Made by a program: the position numbers and the translations under genes | Shown here: one piece after another, positions 44,650 to 56,314 of the stretch | Numbering within the stretch: position 1 is the stretch's first letter | How the letters are laid out: every line of letters starts with the position of its first letter | The notes under the pieces: model-generated | What the model was told of the DNA's origin: nothing | What the model saw: only the letters and a program-made list of their open reading frames with translations | Databases searched by the model: none | DNA from: Basidiobolus meristosporus CBS 931.73 | Lineage: Eukaryota; Basidiobolomycota; Basidiobolomycetes; Basidiobolales; Basidiobolaceae | NCBI GenBank assembly: GCA_002104905.1 | Contig: MCFE01000436.1 | Coordinates: 1-64,000 of the forward strand | Direction: 5' to 3' | Length of the DNA: 64,000 bases

Positions 44650-46640
44650 CACTGACAAGTTTGAGAAATCACCATTTCCACAACTTACAAATCAAGAAAT
44701 GTTCAATGCTATCAGCAATCTCAGTCAGTTAATGCCTGAAATGGCTGAACCCATGAGCATGGATATCCTTATAAACTACCATGACAATATTCACCAATCT
44801 TATCTAGTGAAAAACTACAACTTGAAGTGGAAAAGCCTTTTATTCTATTACAACAGGATGCTATGCTGCTACTGTCAGCAATATTGAAGTGGAATGTGTT
44901 TTTGACTCTGGATCAGAGAGCAATGCTGTCACTAATACAACTTGTGAAAAAATCAAGTTGCCATTGATAGAAGTTGACTGCAATATGGCAACTGCTACAG
45001 GTGCAACAGAGCAGATGCTTGGACTTTGTCACTCTGTACCAATTGAAACTGGAGGAATCAGGGCTACTCATCCCTATATCATTGTTGCCAATGGATCAAC
45101 TTTTGAGGTATTGTTGGGATGACCATATGAGAGATAATCTCTTCTACAAGCTGGTAACAGAGCTGATGGAAGCTTATGGCTGGCAATCACATCTGACAAT
45201 CAGAATAGATGGGTAACATTTTGTGCAGTTGAAGAGAGTAATCCAAGGAATGCAGATTCTATTCCAGTACAAGATATACAGGTCCATGAGGATATTCTGT
45301 TTTTGATCAACAATTCATCCTATCAACAATCAACAAGACAAATACCATGTATAAGCCAGTTGCATTGAAGGCAAAGCCAGTGTCTAATAGAATCTCACTA
45401 TCTGCCCACAACAATCCTCAGATGGAGCCTTTGCATAAGTATGAAAAAACCAGACTTACAGAAGAGAGACTTCAAGAGTCAACTATTAGACCTACTCTAA
45501 CCACTGAAGAAAAAAGTATACTTTTGACCATGCTATAATGCTATAACAATGTTGTTGCATTTAATGATGCATAAAGAGGATGTTTATCCACAGTACTGTC
45601 CCCACTGGCTGAGATCCATACTGTGGAACATATACCATAGGTGCCAAGAACATATCCTATTCCCTCTAGATTACTGAGCAAAGTAATTGAAATGCTACAA
45701 TCAAGATTTTGAAGTGGAGTCATTAAATAGAGTTATGGACCATATTGTAATCCCTGGTAAGTACCACTGAAGAATAATGGAAGCCTACAACTCATTCAAG
45801 TTGTACAGCATTTGAATAAGGTCTCCATTGAAGATGCTATGTAACCATTCATACAACATGAGTATATTGAGTAGTTTGCTGGATATCCCCTGATTACAAC
45901 ATAGATTCTTCATTCAGGATATGGCAAAATACTACGGGATCTGAATTCAAGAGATTTCACAGCTACAGATACACCAATATGGCTCATAAAGATAACACAA
46001 ACTCCTCTATGATGGACTAACTCTGTGCAAAATTACCAACAAGCAATGTTTTGGGTATTGGATGACTGTTTCCATGAAATATATTGACCATTTTTTGATG
46101 ACATTACAGTTTGGAATGAGTCCAGAGAAAAAGATACACAGCATCTCTGACCCCAATTAAAACAATATGTTTATGATCACATATTCACTATTAAAAGAGT
46201 CATGAAGAAACTTCAAGCTTCTGGTCTGACTGTATCTGGAGCCAAATGCAAGTTTGGCTACAACAAAGTAATCATTCTAGGTGAACTTATTACTGAAAGA
46301 GGGAGATTGCCTGATCTGTAAAGCTTTCCTTGGCTCTAAGTTAGAAGACACCAAGCAATATTCATCAAGTCAGACAACTATTGGGACCTACTGGTCTGTT
46401 CAGCATCTGGATCAAGAACTACACTCAGATTGCTAACCCACTGACTCATCTATTACAGAAAAACCAGAAATTTAAATGGCATGAAAAGCAGGAAAATAAT
46501 ATGTCAACATTATTTGAATCATTATCAAAGCCACCTGTTTAGAAGCTATAGACTACAATGCTATTAACTCACGGCCAATCATGGTTTCAGTGGATAGCTC
46601 TAGAGTTTGGGTTAGTGGAATCATGATTCAAGTTTAAAAA
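44650..46640 (+). pseudogene. Gypsy-3 protease and RT remnant
   Basis: 44889-45122 contains the protease motif V-F-D-S-G-S-E-S-N-A and ends E-V-L-L-G just before a stop, parallel to Gypsy-1 (D-S-G-S-E and L-L-L-G-R-P-W). From about 46080 RT pieces are readable: F-F-D-D-I-T-V-W (YxDD box counterpart), then Y-V-Y-D-H-I-F and A-S-G-L-T-V-S-G-A-K-C, which parallel Gypsy-1. It is on the strand opposite to Gypsy-1 and much more decayed. No LTR is visible. Confidence 0.65.
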
Positions 46641-46689
46641 ACATGAGCCTCACTGCTATAGCCTAACCTATAGATATTGGATCCTTGGC

Positions 46690-47025
46690 TACTTCATGTT
46701 CTGGGTGCCTAATGATTTGGTGAGAATAATTCTGGTATGTCTCAACAAGGAATATGATTATAATTCTCTAGGATTTGTAAGAAATTTTATAAGTGACCAA
46801 GTCAAGTGAATATTTAGGTGCAATTCCAACTTTTTATAATAAATAGCAGGTACCAAGGACATGAGCTTTTGATAAGTTACACAAACAGGCCCAAACATGT
46901 GCTCTTGGGACCTTCCTAAGCAAATCTACATGTTTATTTTACCAAGATCACATAAAGGTATCAATACCAAATTATAGTCAATACGTCATTAAGTGAGAAC
47001 CACATAATCCTCTTGCACTCCCAAT
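46690..47025. repeat. Copia LTR fragments, two orientations
   Basis: 46690-46850 resembles the right half of the Copia LTR in minus-element orientation. 46860-47025 resembles the same LTR in the opposite orientation and ends against the Copia-A 3' LTR at 47026, forming an inverted LTR pair. Confidence 0.55.
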
Positions 47026-47375
47026 TGTTGTATGGGTCTTGAAGATATTGGAAGTGATTGGGAGGACAAGTTGATTATGTGGTTTTCACTTAATGATTTA
47101 TTGAATGTAAAAGTAGTATTTATACTTTTACCTGGTCTTGGCATTACAAACATGTAGAATAGGTTAAGGAAGGTCCCAAGAACATGTGTGCAAAGTTTGG
47201 GGCTGTTTGGACAACTTTGAGAATTTTCATGTTCTGGGTACCTGGTATTTTGGTGAAAATATTCTAAGTAAATCCCAACAAGGAATTTTGGTCAGTATTC
47301 TCTAGGATTTGAAGGTGATGATCTAAGTGACTAAGTTAGGTGAATATTTAGGTGGAAATACAAACTTTTACAACA
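47026..47375 (-). repeat. Copia-A 3' LTR
   Basis: TGTTGTATGGGTCTTG... to CTTTTACAACA, 350 bp. On the minus strand GAGTGGGAG precedes it (47376-47384), the likely polypurine tract. Confidence 0.85.
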
Positions 47376-47386
47376 CTCCCACTCAG

Positions 47387-49887
47387 CTAAATGTTCATAC
47401 TGACTAGTCCTAATTTTGACCTAAGATATTCAAACTTGTCTCTAGCTAATGGTTTGGTAAATATGTCTGCAATCATTTCATCTGTAGGACAGTAAACTAA
47501 GCTAACTAAGTTATTCTCTATAGCTTCACATATGAAATGATGTCTAATATCTATGTGCTTGGTTCTAGCATGAAAAGTTGGATTTCTACCTAATTGTATA
47601 CACCCTTGATTATCTTGAAATAAAGTAATAGGCGTTTTTTGACATAGGCCTAAATCTGTAAAAAGCTTTCTTAACCACATTGCTTCCTTTGTAGCTTCAC
47701 AGGCTGCCATATACTCTGCCTCTGTGGTGGAAAGTGCTATGGTTGGCTGCTTTCTTGAGTTCCATGAAATTGCTCCTTTACAGTAAAGAAAGGTGTATCC
47801 TGTGGTGGATCTTCTGTCTTCTAAATTTTGTCCCCAATCAGCATCAGAGTATCCCACAAGACCCTGCTCTGAATCCTTATAAGTGTATCTTAAGCAGATA
47901 TCAGCAGTTCCTTTTAGGTATCTAAAAATCTGCTTAACTGCTGCAATATGATCAGATCCATAGTTCTGATTATGTTGGCTGACAACTCCCACTGAATATG
48001 AGATATCTGGACATGTTCCAAGCATAATATACATCAGACTGCCAACCATAGATTGATAAGGAAAGTCAGGGCTTTCAGATGGCACCAAGCTCTCTTGATT
48101 TGGTTGAGTTTTGACCAAGTCAAGGTTTGTCTCCATTGGGGTAGCTGCTGGTTTACAGTCTTCCATTTGGTACTACTTTAGTATATCTTGAATATACTTG
48201 GATTGACTTAGGGTATAGTCTGGGTACTTCTGTCTATGGAGAACTTAATTCTTAAGTAGTAACTAAGTTCTCCTAGATTGGACATCTTGAACTCCTTAGA
48301 TAGGCTGGATTTAGTCTCTTCCAATGTTTCTAGGTTATTGGCGGCTATAATAAGATCATCCACATATAGAGCTAATAGAGCTGGACTTGCTCTATCTGGC
48401 TTATAGTATATACTATAGTCAGCATTACTCCTTTTGAAACTCAAAGATTCCAAATAAGAATCTATCTTGCAATTCCAGGCTCTTGGTGATTGTTTGAGAC
48501 CATATAGTGACTTTTTAAGCTTGCAGACCAAATGAGGGCTATCTTGGTCAACAAACCCATCAGGCTGGTCCATATACACATCCTCATCAAGTTCTCCATT
48601 CAAAAATGCAGTTTTTACATCCATTTGATGTATAAAAAACTTGTATTTGGCTGCAATAGCCAATATTGATCAAATGGAATTAAACTTGGCTACCGGTGCA
48701 AAGGTCTCAGTATAGTCAAGTCCTTTTGTTTGAGAGTATCCTTTGGCTACAAGTCTTGCTTTGTATCTTTCAATTGTACCATCAGCCTTGTATTTTGTCT
48801 TAAAGACCAATCTGCATCCAATTGATTTCTGGTTGATTGGTAATTTGACTCAGTTCCAAGTTTGATTTTCCATCAGGGCCTGATATTCCTCAGTCATTGC
48901 AGATCTCCAAAACTTTGTCTGAGGGCTATTTAGGGCCTCTTTTACAGTCTGGGGTTCAGCAATATGGACTGAATAGGCATAGACTAAGTTTGTTCCCTCA
49001 TTGATATAGTAGTTTGGGCTATTTCTTGTCCGATTGGATCTCCTGGCATTTGATACTGGAATGATCACTTCTGGGATATTCCTAGGCACTGATTCTGGCT
49101 GAACCATGGTTGTAGAGTCCTCTGGAGTGAAAAAATTCTCATTGTCTTGCTCTGATTTAATCCTGACAATTGGTGGACTTGAGATCAAATTTTTGTCATC
49201 ATCTGATGTCATTTTTTGTGAAAATTTTGAATTTTCATCAAACAACACACCCCTGGACTTGATCAGCTTCTTTGCTTTGGTATTGTAGAGTCTGTATGCC
49301 TTACTCTCATTGCAGTAGCCCAAAAATATGCATTTTACACTTTTTGGCTCAAATTTTGACTGATTTCCGGCCAGTTTTTTGGCATATGCTGTACACCCAA
49401 ATATTCTTAGATGTTCTGCACTTGGTCTGTATCCATACTATGCTTCAAGTGGAGTAGAATCACAAAGTATTCTGTTATAACTCCTATTTTTAAGGTATAC
49501 AGCAGTGGCAACTGATTCCGCCCAAAAATCATAGGATAATTTTTGATCATGGATCATAGATCTTGCCATATCAATTATTGATCTGTTAGCTTGTTCTGCT
49601 ACTCCATTTCGCTGTGGGGAGTATGGTACAGTAGTCTCTTGCTTTATCCCATGAATTTTGCAGAAGTGGATGAAGAGTTTTGAGGTATATTCTCCACCAT
49701 TGTCAGAGCGTATTTTCTTGATTTTTTCACCAGTTTCTCTCTCCACCATAGCTTTAAACTCCCTGAGCTTAGACAGAGCTACTTTCTTTCTTTCCATGAA
49801 GTAGACCCATGTGTATTTTGTATAATCATCAATAAAAGTGATTAAATACTTCATCCTGCCTAAGGATAAATTTCCATAGGCCCACAC
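47387..49887 (-). pseudogene. Copia-A pol pseudogene
   Basis: Integrase core at 49438-49887 (S-D-N-G-G-E-Y and N-G-V-A-E-Q), linker 48850-49323, RT 48208-48663 (D-V-K-T-A-F-L-N-G and L-Y-V-D-D-L-I) and RNase H 47387-48166 (Y-S-D-A-D-W-G, then S-T-T-E-A-E-Y-M-A). Compared with Copia-C the breaks are a W-to-stop TAG at 49438-49440, a TGA at about 48850, another TGA near 48668, a K-to-stop TAG near 48172 and a shift near 48210. Inactive. Confidence 0.85.
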
Positions 49888-49927
49888 AGATCTGAGTGAA
49901 TTAGATCTAATTTTTTCATAGTTTTGA

Positions 49928-51323
49928 TTAACCCAGAGCTCTTGAACAGTTGTCTGGCTTGTTTCCCATATATGCAGGCTTCACTGTGCTCCAAATTAGC
50001 TGATCTTTGATCATTTCACGCAAATAATCAGAATTGATGTGTCCAAATCTCCTGTGCCAAAGTATTGGTGTTTCTTCATTTAAGTTACTTATATGGGCTT
50101 CCAGATATGATGGAATATAAGTCAACTTGTATAGATTCTGATCTCTGATGCCCAAAGCAATATGGGCACCATTTTGGTCAGTGATCCTGCATCCAGAATT
50201 GTCAAACTGAAACTGAGTCCTTGTGCTGTGGCCTTGCTTACAGATAGTAGGTTCTTGGCTATTTCTGGTACATAGAGTACTCCTTTAAAGGTCAGTGTAT
50301 GGCTTCCTTCACTGCTTCTAAGGTTTACTTGGATAGTTCCTTCTCCCACTGCATCAAGTGTTCTATTGTCACCCATGAAAACCTTCTTAATTGGAATTTC
50401 TTGATATTGGGTAAAAAGTTCTTTTTGGTGTGTAAAGTGTTGAGGAGCTCCAGAGTCAATATACCACATCTGAGAATCCTTGTTTGTGGTCATATTTAGT
50501 GCAGATATGAATAGTCTATCTTCAGCTGTTGCAGCAGTTCTATATTCAGGCTTCTTTTGCTGATTATCTTTCTTTTTGAGACACTGGTCTGATGTGTGTC
50601 CATTCCTTTTGTAGTAGTTACAAAACAGGTTGCTGTTGCCTTTGTAGGGTCTTGGGTACCTCCTTTGTTGGTTATCATGGCATATTAAAGCATTTTCTTC
50701 TTCCTTTTTATTGGCGCTTGATTTACTTAATTCTTCATCCAGGAGCCTTCCACATATGTAATTTAAGGTCAAATCTTCAGTTCTGGGCTCTAGGGCTGAT
50801 ACAAGGCCCTGACACTTGTCTGTCAGGCTATTCAGGATGGTAACTATCACATCCTCATCAGTGGTTGGTACACCCACAGATTCCATCTCATCCACCAGCA
50901 GGGTAATTCTGTTAATTAGATTTTCATTTCTTCTCCTGGCAGCATCTTTGTAGTAAAGAATTTTTGTCTCAGATACATTTTCTTAGCAGCTGAGCATGAC
51001 TGGTAGGTGTCTTCTAATACCTTCCAGGCATTCTTTGCTGTTTTTGCTCTTGAGCATTGAATTAGCAATTTGTCTTTAACATTAATGCAAATGCAGTTAA
51101 AGGCACTTTGTTCTTTCTTCTGGTACTTTAAGGCTTCCTCTCCCATGTTTTTAGGAGGGCATTCTTCTCCCATAACAATATCACAAAGGCCTCTTTCTTG
51201 TAGCAGCATCTTCATCTTCACCTTCCACACTTGGTAGTTAGATCCATCCAACTGTTCAGCAGAGGGAAAAATTCCAGTAATAGCAGTAGTAGACATTGCA
51301 GAGAGTGACAGCTTGGGGCTCAT
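49928..51323 (-). pseudogene. Copia-A gag-protease pseudogene
   Basis: 50916-51323 holds the gag N-terminus (from the AUG in the primer site). 50122-50895 holds the rest with the zinc knuckle, whose first half reads F-C-N-Y-Y-K-R-N-G-H (second Cys changed to Tyr), and the protease D-S-G-A motif. 49928-50155 holds the pre-integrase zinc region with a deletion of about 20 residues. A one-base loss near 50916 separates the frames. Confidence 0.8.
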
Positions 51324-51327
51324 AACC

Positions 51328-51676
51328 TGTTGTAAGAGTCGTAGAGATATTGGAAGTGATTGGGAGGACAAGTAGACTATGTGGTTTTCACTTAATGATT
51401 TATTGAATGTAAAAGTAGTATTTATACTTTTACATGGTCTTGGCATTACAAATACATAGAATAGGTTAAGGAAGGTCCCAAGAACATGTGTGCAAAGTTT
51501 GGGGCTGTTTGAACAACTTAGAATATTTTCACCAAAGTACCAGGTACCCAGAACATGAAAATTCTCAAAGTAAATCCCAACAAGGAATTTGGTCAGTATT
51601 CTCTAGGATTTGAAGGTGATAATCTAAGTGACTAAGTTAGGTGAATATATAGGTGGAAATACAAATTTTTACAACA
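51328..51676 (-). repeat. Copia-A 5' LTR with a small inversion
   Basis: TGTTGTAAGAGTCG... to TTTTTACAACA, 349 bp. About 47 bp (51521-51570) are reverse-complemented relative to all other copies. It is otherwise like the 3' LTR. Confidence 0.85.
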
Positions 51677-52241
51677 CTTTCTTCTGGTACTTTAAGGCTT
51701 CCTCTCCCATGTTTTTAGGAGGGCATTCTTCTCCCAGGACAATATCCCAAAGGCCTCTTTCTTGTAGCAGCATCTTCATTTTCACCTTCCACACTTGGTA
51801 GTTAGATCCATCCAACTTTTCAGCAGAGGGAAAAATTCCAGTAATAGCAGTAGTGGACATTGCAGAGAGTGACAGCTTGGGGCTCATAACCTGTTGTAAG
51901 AGTCTTGGAGATATTGGAAGTGATTGGGAGAACAAGTAGATTATGTGGTTTTCACTTATTGATTTATTGAATGTAAAAGTAGTATTTATACTTTTACCTG
52001 GTCTTGGCATTACAAACACGTAGAATAGGTTAAGGAAGGTCCCAAGAACATGTGTGCAAGGTTTGGGGCTGTTTGGACAACTTTGAGAATTTTCATGTTC
52101 TGGGTACCTGGTATTTTGGTGAAAATATTCTAAGTAAATCCCAACAAGGAATTTTGGTCAGTATTCTCTAGGATTTGAAGGTGATGATCTAAGTGACTAA
52201 GTTAGGTGAATATTTAGGTGGAAATACAAATTTTTACAACA
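51677..52241 (-). mobile_element. Copia-B: gag start plus 5' LTR fragment
   Basis: 51677-51891 is the first part of gag (from the A-L-K-Y-Q-K-K region back to the AUG in the primer site); 51892-52241 is a full 350-bp LTR. The rest of the element is absent and the fragment abuts the Copia-A 5' LTR in the same orientation, giving LTR-gag-LTR. Confidence 0.8.
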
Positions 52242-53080
52242 CCAATCACTACTAATATCTCCAGAACTATTACAATATATTTGACAGGTATACTCAGTAT
52301 TACTCCCACTGGTCTAGATAATTGAGCTGACAGGTGGTCTGACTAGTGGGCTCCACTCCTGGCCTTTAGTCTATTAGGGAAGTATCTAAGCAACTGATAA
52401 GCTTGGGCAAACATCTATTGGTTGTGTATTTTATAATTAAGCAGTTGACTGAAATACATATGTATCATATAGAAATATGCTCCTAAGATCCCAAGTACAC
52501 TCATCTAAGGGTTTATTTACATTTTTAGGCTTCATGTTATCACTGTCTAAAAGCTCCAACTAGTGTTCAACATGTATTTCAGGATCACTCAATTGACTTG
52601 ATCAAAAAGTACAAAAAATAGCAGATCTGGGCTTGTTTCTTGCTAAAATTAGGCATATATCTTTGACACAAAGTATTTGTAGCATCTGAACTGTTGCTAT
52701 TTCTTAGCTTTCATTTTCATCACATCCTCATCTTCTGCCAAATATATACACCTTTTCTGGACTTCTCAAAGGGGTTGTAATTATGAAGTTGTCACCTGGG
52801 TACCCATGCTAGCTTAGTTGCATATATCTTATTCTGAGATTAGCATTTGGGCCTGACCAAATGACTGATCCATTCTTACTTGGAATATTTTTACCAAATT
52901 ATTAGGTACCCAGATTATGACCTTGCTGAAGCTCATCCAAAAGATCCCAAACTTTGCACGCATATTCTTGGGACCTTTATTAGCAAGCTGTTTATGTTTT
53001 TTGCCTTACTTTATCAAAAGTTTAAATACTATACTTCTAATCAATGAATCTACACATGAGTAGCATGTGAACCCTCTAAG
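52242..53080. other. AT-rich spacer with a diverged Copia-like LTR
   Basis: 52242-52840 has no recognisable gene or repeat. 52850-53080 resembles the Copia LTR in plus-element orientation at low similarity (an 'aggtacccaga' block, a 'cccaaactttgcac' block and 'ttcttgggacc'). Confidence 0.4.
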
Positions 53081-53183
53081 TGTTGTAAAAATTTGTATTC
53101 CCACCTAAATATTCACCTAACTTAGTCACTTAGATCATTACCTTCAAGTCCTAGAGAGTACTGACCAGATTCCTTGACAGGAT

Positions 53184-53532
53184 TGTTGTAAGAGTCTTGG
53201 AGATATTGGAAGTGATTTGGAGAACAAGTAGATTATGTGGTTTTCACTTAATGATTTATTGAATGTAAAAGTAGTATTTATACTTTTACATGGTCTTGGC
53301 ATTACAAACACGTAGAATAGGTTAAGGAAGGTCCCAAGAACATGTGTGCAAAGTTTGGGGCTGTTTGGACAACTTTGAGAATTTCATGTTCTGGGTACCT
53401 GGTATTTTGGTGAAAATATTCTAAGTAAATCCCAACAAGGAATTTGGTCAGTAGTCTCTAGGATTTGAAGGTGATGATCTGAGTGACTAAGTTAGGTGAA
53501 TATTTAGGTGGAAGATACGAATTTTTACAACA
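53184..53532 (-). repeat. Copia-C 3' LTR
   Basis: 349 bp, TGTTGTAAGAG to TTTTTACAACA. It shares with the 5' LTR the private variants 'gatctgagtg' and 'gaagatacgaa', which shows that the two belong to one insertion. On the minus strand GAGTGGGAG precedes it as polypurine tract. Confidence 0.9.
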
Positions 53533-53543
53533 CTCCCACTCAG

Positions 53544-56036
53544 CTAAATGTTCATACTGACTAGTCCTAATTTTGACCTAAGATATTCAAACTTGTCTCT
53601 AGCTAATGGTTTGGTAAATATGTCTGCAATCATTTCATCTGTAGGACAGTAAACTAAGCTAACTAAGTTATTCTCTATAGCTTCACATATGAAATGATGT
53701 CTAATATCTATGTGCTTGGTTCTAGCATGAAAAGTTGGATTTCTACCTAATTGTATACACCCTTGATTATCTTGAAATAAAGTAATAGGCATTTTTTGAC
53801 ATAGGCCTAAATCTGTAAAGAGCTTTCTTAACCACATTGCTTCTTTTGTAGCTTCACAGGCTGCCATATACTCTGCCTCTGTGGTGGAAAGTGCTACGGT
53901 TGGTTGCTTTCTTGAATTCCATGAAATGGCTCCTTTACAGTAAAGAAAGGTGTATCCGGTGGTGGATCTTCTGTCTTCTAAATTTTGTCCCCAATCAGCA
54001 TCAGAGTATCCCACAAGATCCTGTTCTGAATCCTTATAAGTGTATCTTAAGCAGATATCAGCAGTTCCTTTTAGGTATCTAAAAATCCGCTTAACTGCTG
54101 CAATATGATCAGATCCATAATTCTGATTATGTTGGCTGACAACTCCCACTGAATATGAGATATCTGGACGTGTTCCAAGCATGATATACATCAGACTGCC
54201 GACTATAGATTGATAAGAAAAGTCAGGGCTTTCAGATGGCACCAAGCTCTCTTGATTTGGTTGAGTTTTGACCAAGTTAAGGTTTGTCTCCATTGGGGTA
54301 GCTGCCGGTTTACAGTCTTCCATTTTGTACTTCTTTAGTATATCTTGAATATACTTGGATTGGCTTAGGGTAATAGTCTGGGTACTTCTGTCTATGGAGA
54401 ACTTAATCCCTAAGTAGTAACTAAGTTCTCCTAGATTGGACATCTTGAATTCCTTAGATAGGCTGGATTTAGTCTCTTCCAATGTTTCTAGGTTATTGGC
54501 GGCTATAATAAGATCATCCACATATAGAGCTAATAGAACTGGATTTGCTCTATCTGGCTTATAGTATATACTATAGTCAGCATTACTCCTTTTGAAACTC
54601 AAAGATTCCAAATAAGAATCTATCTTGCAATTCCAGGCTCTTGGTGATTGTTTGAGACCATATAGTGACTTTTTAAGCTTGCAGACCAAATGGGGGTTAT
54701 CTTGGTCAACAAACCCATCAGGCTGGTCCATATACACGTCCTCATCAAGTTCTCCATTCAAAAATGCAGTTTTTACATCCATTTGATGAATAAAAAACTT
54801 ATATTTGGCTGCAATAGCCAATATTAATCTGATGGAATTAAACTTGGCTACCGGTGCAAAGGTCTCAGTATAGTCAAGTCCTTTTGTTTGAGAGTATCCT
54901 TTGGCTACAAGTCTTGCTTTGTATCTTTCAATTGTACCATCAGCCTTGTATTTTGTCTTGAAGACCCATCTGCATCCAATTGATTTTCGGTTGATTGGTA
55001 ATTTGACTAAGTCCCAAGTTTGATTTTCCATCAGGGCCTGATATTCCTCAGTCATTGCAGATCTCCAAAACTTTGTCTGAGGGCTATTTAGGGCCTCTTT
55101 TACAGTCTGGGGTTCATCAATATGGACTGAATAGGCATAGGCTAAGTTTGTACCCTCATTAATATAGTAATTTGGGCTATTTCTTGTCCGATTTGATCTC
55201 TGGGCATTTGATACTGGAATGATCACTTCTGGGATATTCCTAGGCACTGATTCTGGCTGAACCACGGTTGTAGAGTCCTCTGGAGTGAAAAAATTCTCAT
55301 TGTTTTGCTCTGATTCAATCCTGACAATTGGTGGACTTGAGATCAAATTTTCGTCATCATCTGATGTCATTTTTTGTGAAAATTTTGAATTTTCATCAAA
55401 CAACACATCCCTGGACTTGATAAGCTTCTTTGCTTTGGTATTGTAGAGTCTGTATGCCTTACTCTCATTGCAGTAGCCCAAAAATATGCATTTTACACTT
55501 TTTGGCTCAAATTTTGACTGATTTCCGGCCAGTTTTTTGGCATTTGCTGTGCACCCAAATATTCTTAGATGTTCTGCACTTGGTCTGTATCCATACCATG
55601 CTTCAAGTGGAGTAGAATCACAAAGTATTCTGTTATAACTCCTATTTTTAAGGTATACAGCAGTGGCAACTGATTCCGCCCAAAAATCATAGGATAATTT
55701 TTGATCATGGATCATAGATCTTGCCATATCAATTATTGATCTGTTAGCTTGTTCTGCTACTCCATTTTGCTGTGGGGAGTATGGTACAGTAGTCTCTTGC
55801 TTTATCCCATGAATTTTGCAGAAGTGGATGAAGAGTTTTGAGGTATATTCTCCACCATTGTCAGAGCGTATTTTCTTGATTTTTGCACCAGTTTCTCTCT
55901 CCACCATGGCTTTAAACTCCCTGAGCTTAGACAGAGCTTCTTCCTTTCTTTCCATGAAGTAGACCCATGTGTATCTTGTATAATCATCAATAAAAGTGAT
56001 TAAATACTTCATCCCGCCTAAGGATAAATTTTGCAT
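53544..56036 (-). CDS. Copia-C pol: integrase core, RT and RNase H (about 830 codons)
   Basis: This open stretch runs without a stop. Integrase catalytic residues: D in F-I-D-D-Y-T-R (about residue 17), D in S-D-N-G-G-E-Y (59), E in N-G-V-A-E-Q-A (95). RT: I-G-C-R-W-V-F-K-T-K near 360, D-V-K-T-A-F-L-N-G near 430 and the catalytic L-Y-V-D-D-L-I near 505. RNase H: Y-S-D-A-D-W-G near 678, S-T-T-E-A-E-Y-M-A near 715 and the H-I-D-I-R-H-H end. The true start is upstream: the stretch belongs to the gag-pol polyprotein, separated from its N-terminal part by the shift near 56131. All catalytic residues look intact. Confidence 0.85.
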   Translation of the reverse strand: MQNLSLGGMKYLITFIDDYTRYTWVYFMERKEEALSKLREFKAMVERETGAKIKKIRSDNGGEYTSKLFIHFCKIHGIKQETTVPYSPQQNGVAEQANRSIIDMARSMIHDQKLSYDFWAESVATAVYLKNRSYNRILCDSTPLEAWYGYRPSAEHLRIFGCTANAKKLAGNQSKFEPKSVKCIFLGYCNESKAYRLYNTKAKKLIKSRDVLFDENSKFSQKMTSDDDENLISSPPIVRIESEQNNENFFTPEDSTTVVQPESVPRNIPEVIIPVSNAQRSNRTRNSPNYYINEGTNLAYAYSVHIDEPQTVKEALNSPQTKFWRSAMTEEYQALMENQTWDLVKLPINRKSIGCRWVFKTKYKADGTIERYKARLVAKGYSQTKGLDYTETFAPVAKFNSIRLILAIAAKYKFFIHQMDVKTAFLNGELDEDVYMDQPDGFVDQDNPHLVCKLKKSLYGLKQSPRAWNCKIDSYLESLSFKRSNADYSIYYKPDRANPVLLALYVDDLIIAANNLETLEETKSSLSKEFKMSNLGELSYYLGIKFSIDRSTQTITLSQSKYIQDILKKYKMEDCKPAATPMETNLNLVKTQPNQESLVPSESPDFSYQSIVGSLMYIMLGTRPDISYSVGVVSQHNQNYGSDHIAAVKRIFRYLKGTADICLRYTYKDSEQDLVGYSDADWGQNLEDRRSTTGYTFLYCKGAISWNSRKQPTVALSTTEAEYMAACEATKEAMWLRKLFTDLGLCQKMPITLFQDNQGCIQLGRNPTFHARTKHIDIRHHFICEAIENNLVSLVYCPTDEMIADIFTKPLARDKFEYLRSKLGLVSMNI

Positions 56037-56086
56037 AGGTCCACACAGATCTGAGTGAATTAGATCTAATTTTTTCTTAGTTTTGA

Positions 56087-56314
56087 TTAACCCAGAGCTC
56101 TTGAACGGTTGTCTGGCTTGTTTTCATATATGCAGGCTTCACAGTGCTCCAAATTAGCTGGGGGATCAATTTTCACTCCAGAAATTAGCTGATCTTTGAT
56201 CATTTTATGCAAATAATCAAAATTGATGTGTCCAAATCTCCTGTGCCAAAGCATTGGTGTTTCTTCATTTAAGTTACTTATATTGGCTTCCAGATATGAT
56301 GGAATATAAGTCAA
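56087..56314 (-). pseudogene. Copia-C pre-integrase zinc region, shifted frame
   Basis: About 75 codons with W-H-R-R-F-G-H-I-N and C-E-A-C, the HHCC zinc finger that precedes the integrase core in Copia elements. It lies in a different frame from both gag-protease (upstream) and pol (downstream). Comparison with Copia-A places a one-base loss at each border. Confidence 0.8.

Larger units (their letters stand above)
47026..51676 (-). mobile_element. Copia-A, complete in outline but decayed
   Basis: 3' LTR 47026-47375, polypurine tract, pol, protease/gag and 5' LTR 51328-51676. It is close to Copia-C throughout but has several stops and shifts and an inverted segment in its 5' LTR. The flanks do not show a target duplication (CCCAAT on the left, CTTTC on the right), so the element or its surroundings were rearranged after insertion. 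Confidence 0.85.

Noticed and set aside
47387-50895. Copia-A as a coding-competent element
   Set aside because: Multiple stops and shifts relative to Copia-C, a zinc-knuckle Cys change and an LTR inversion show that it is decayed.
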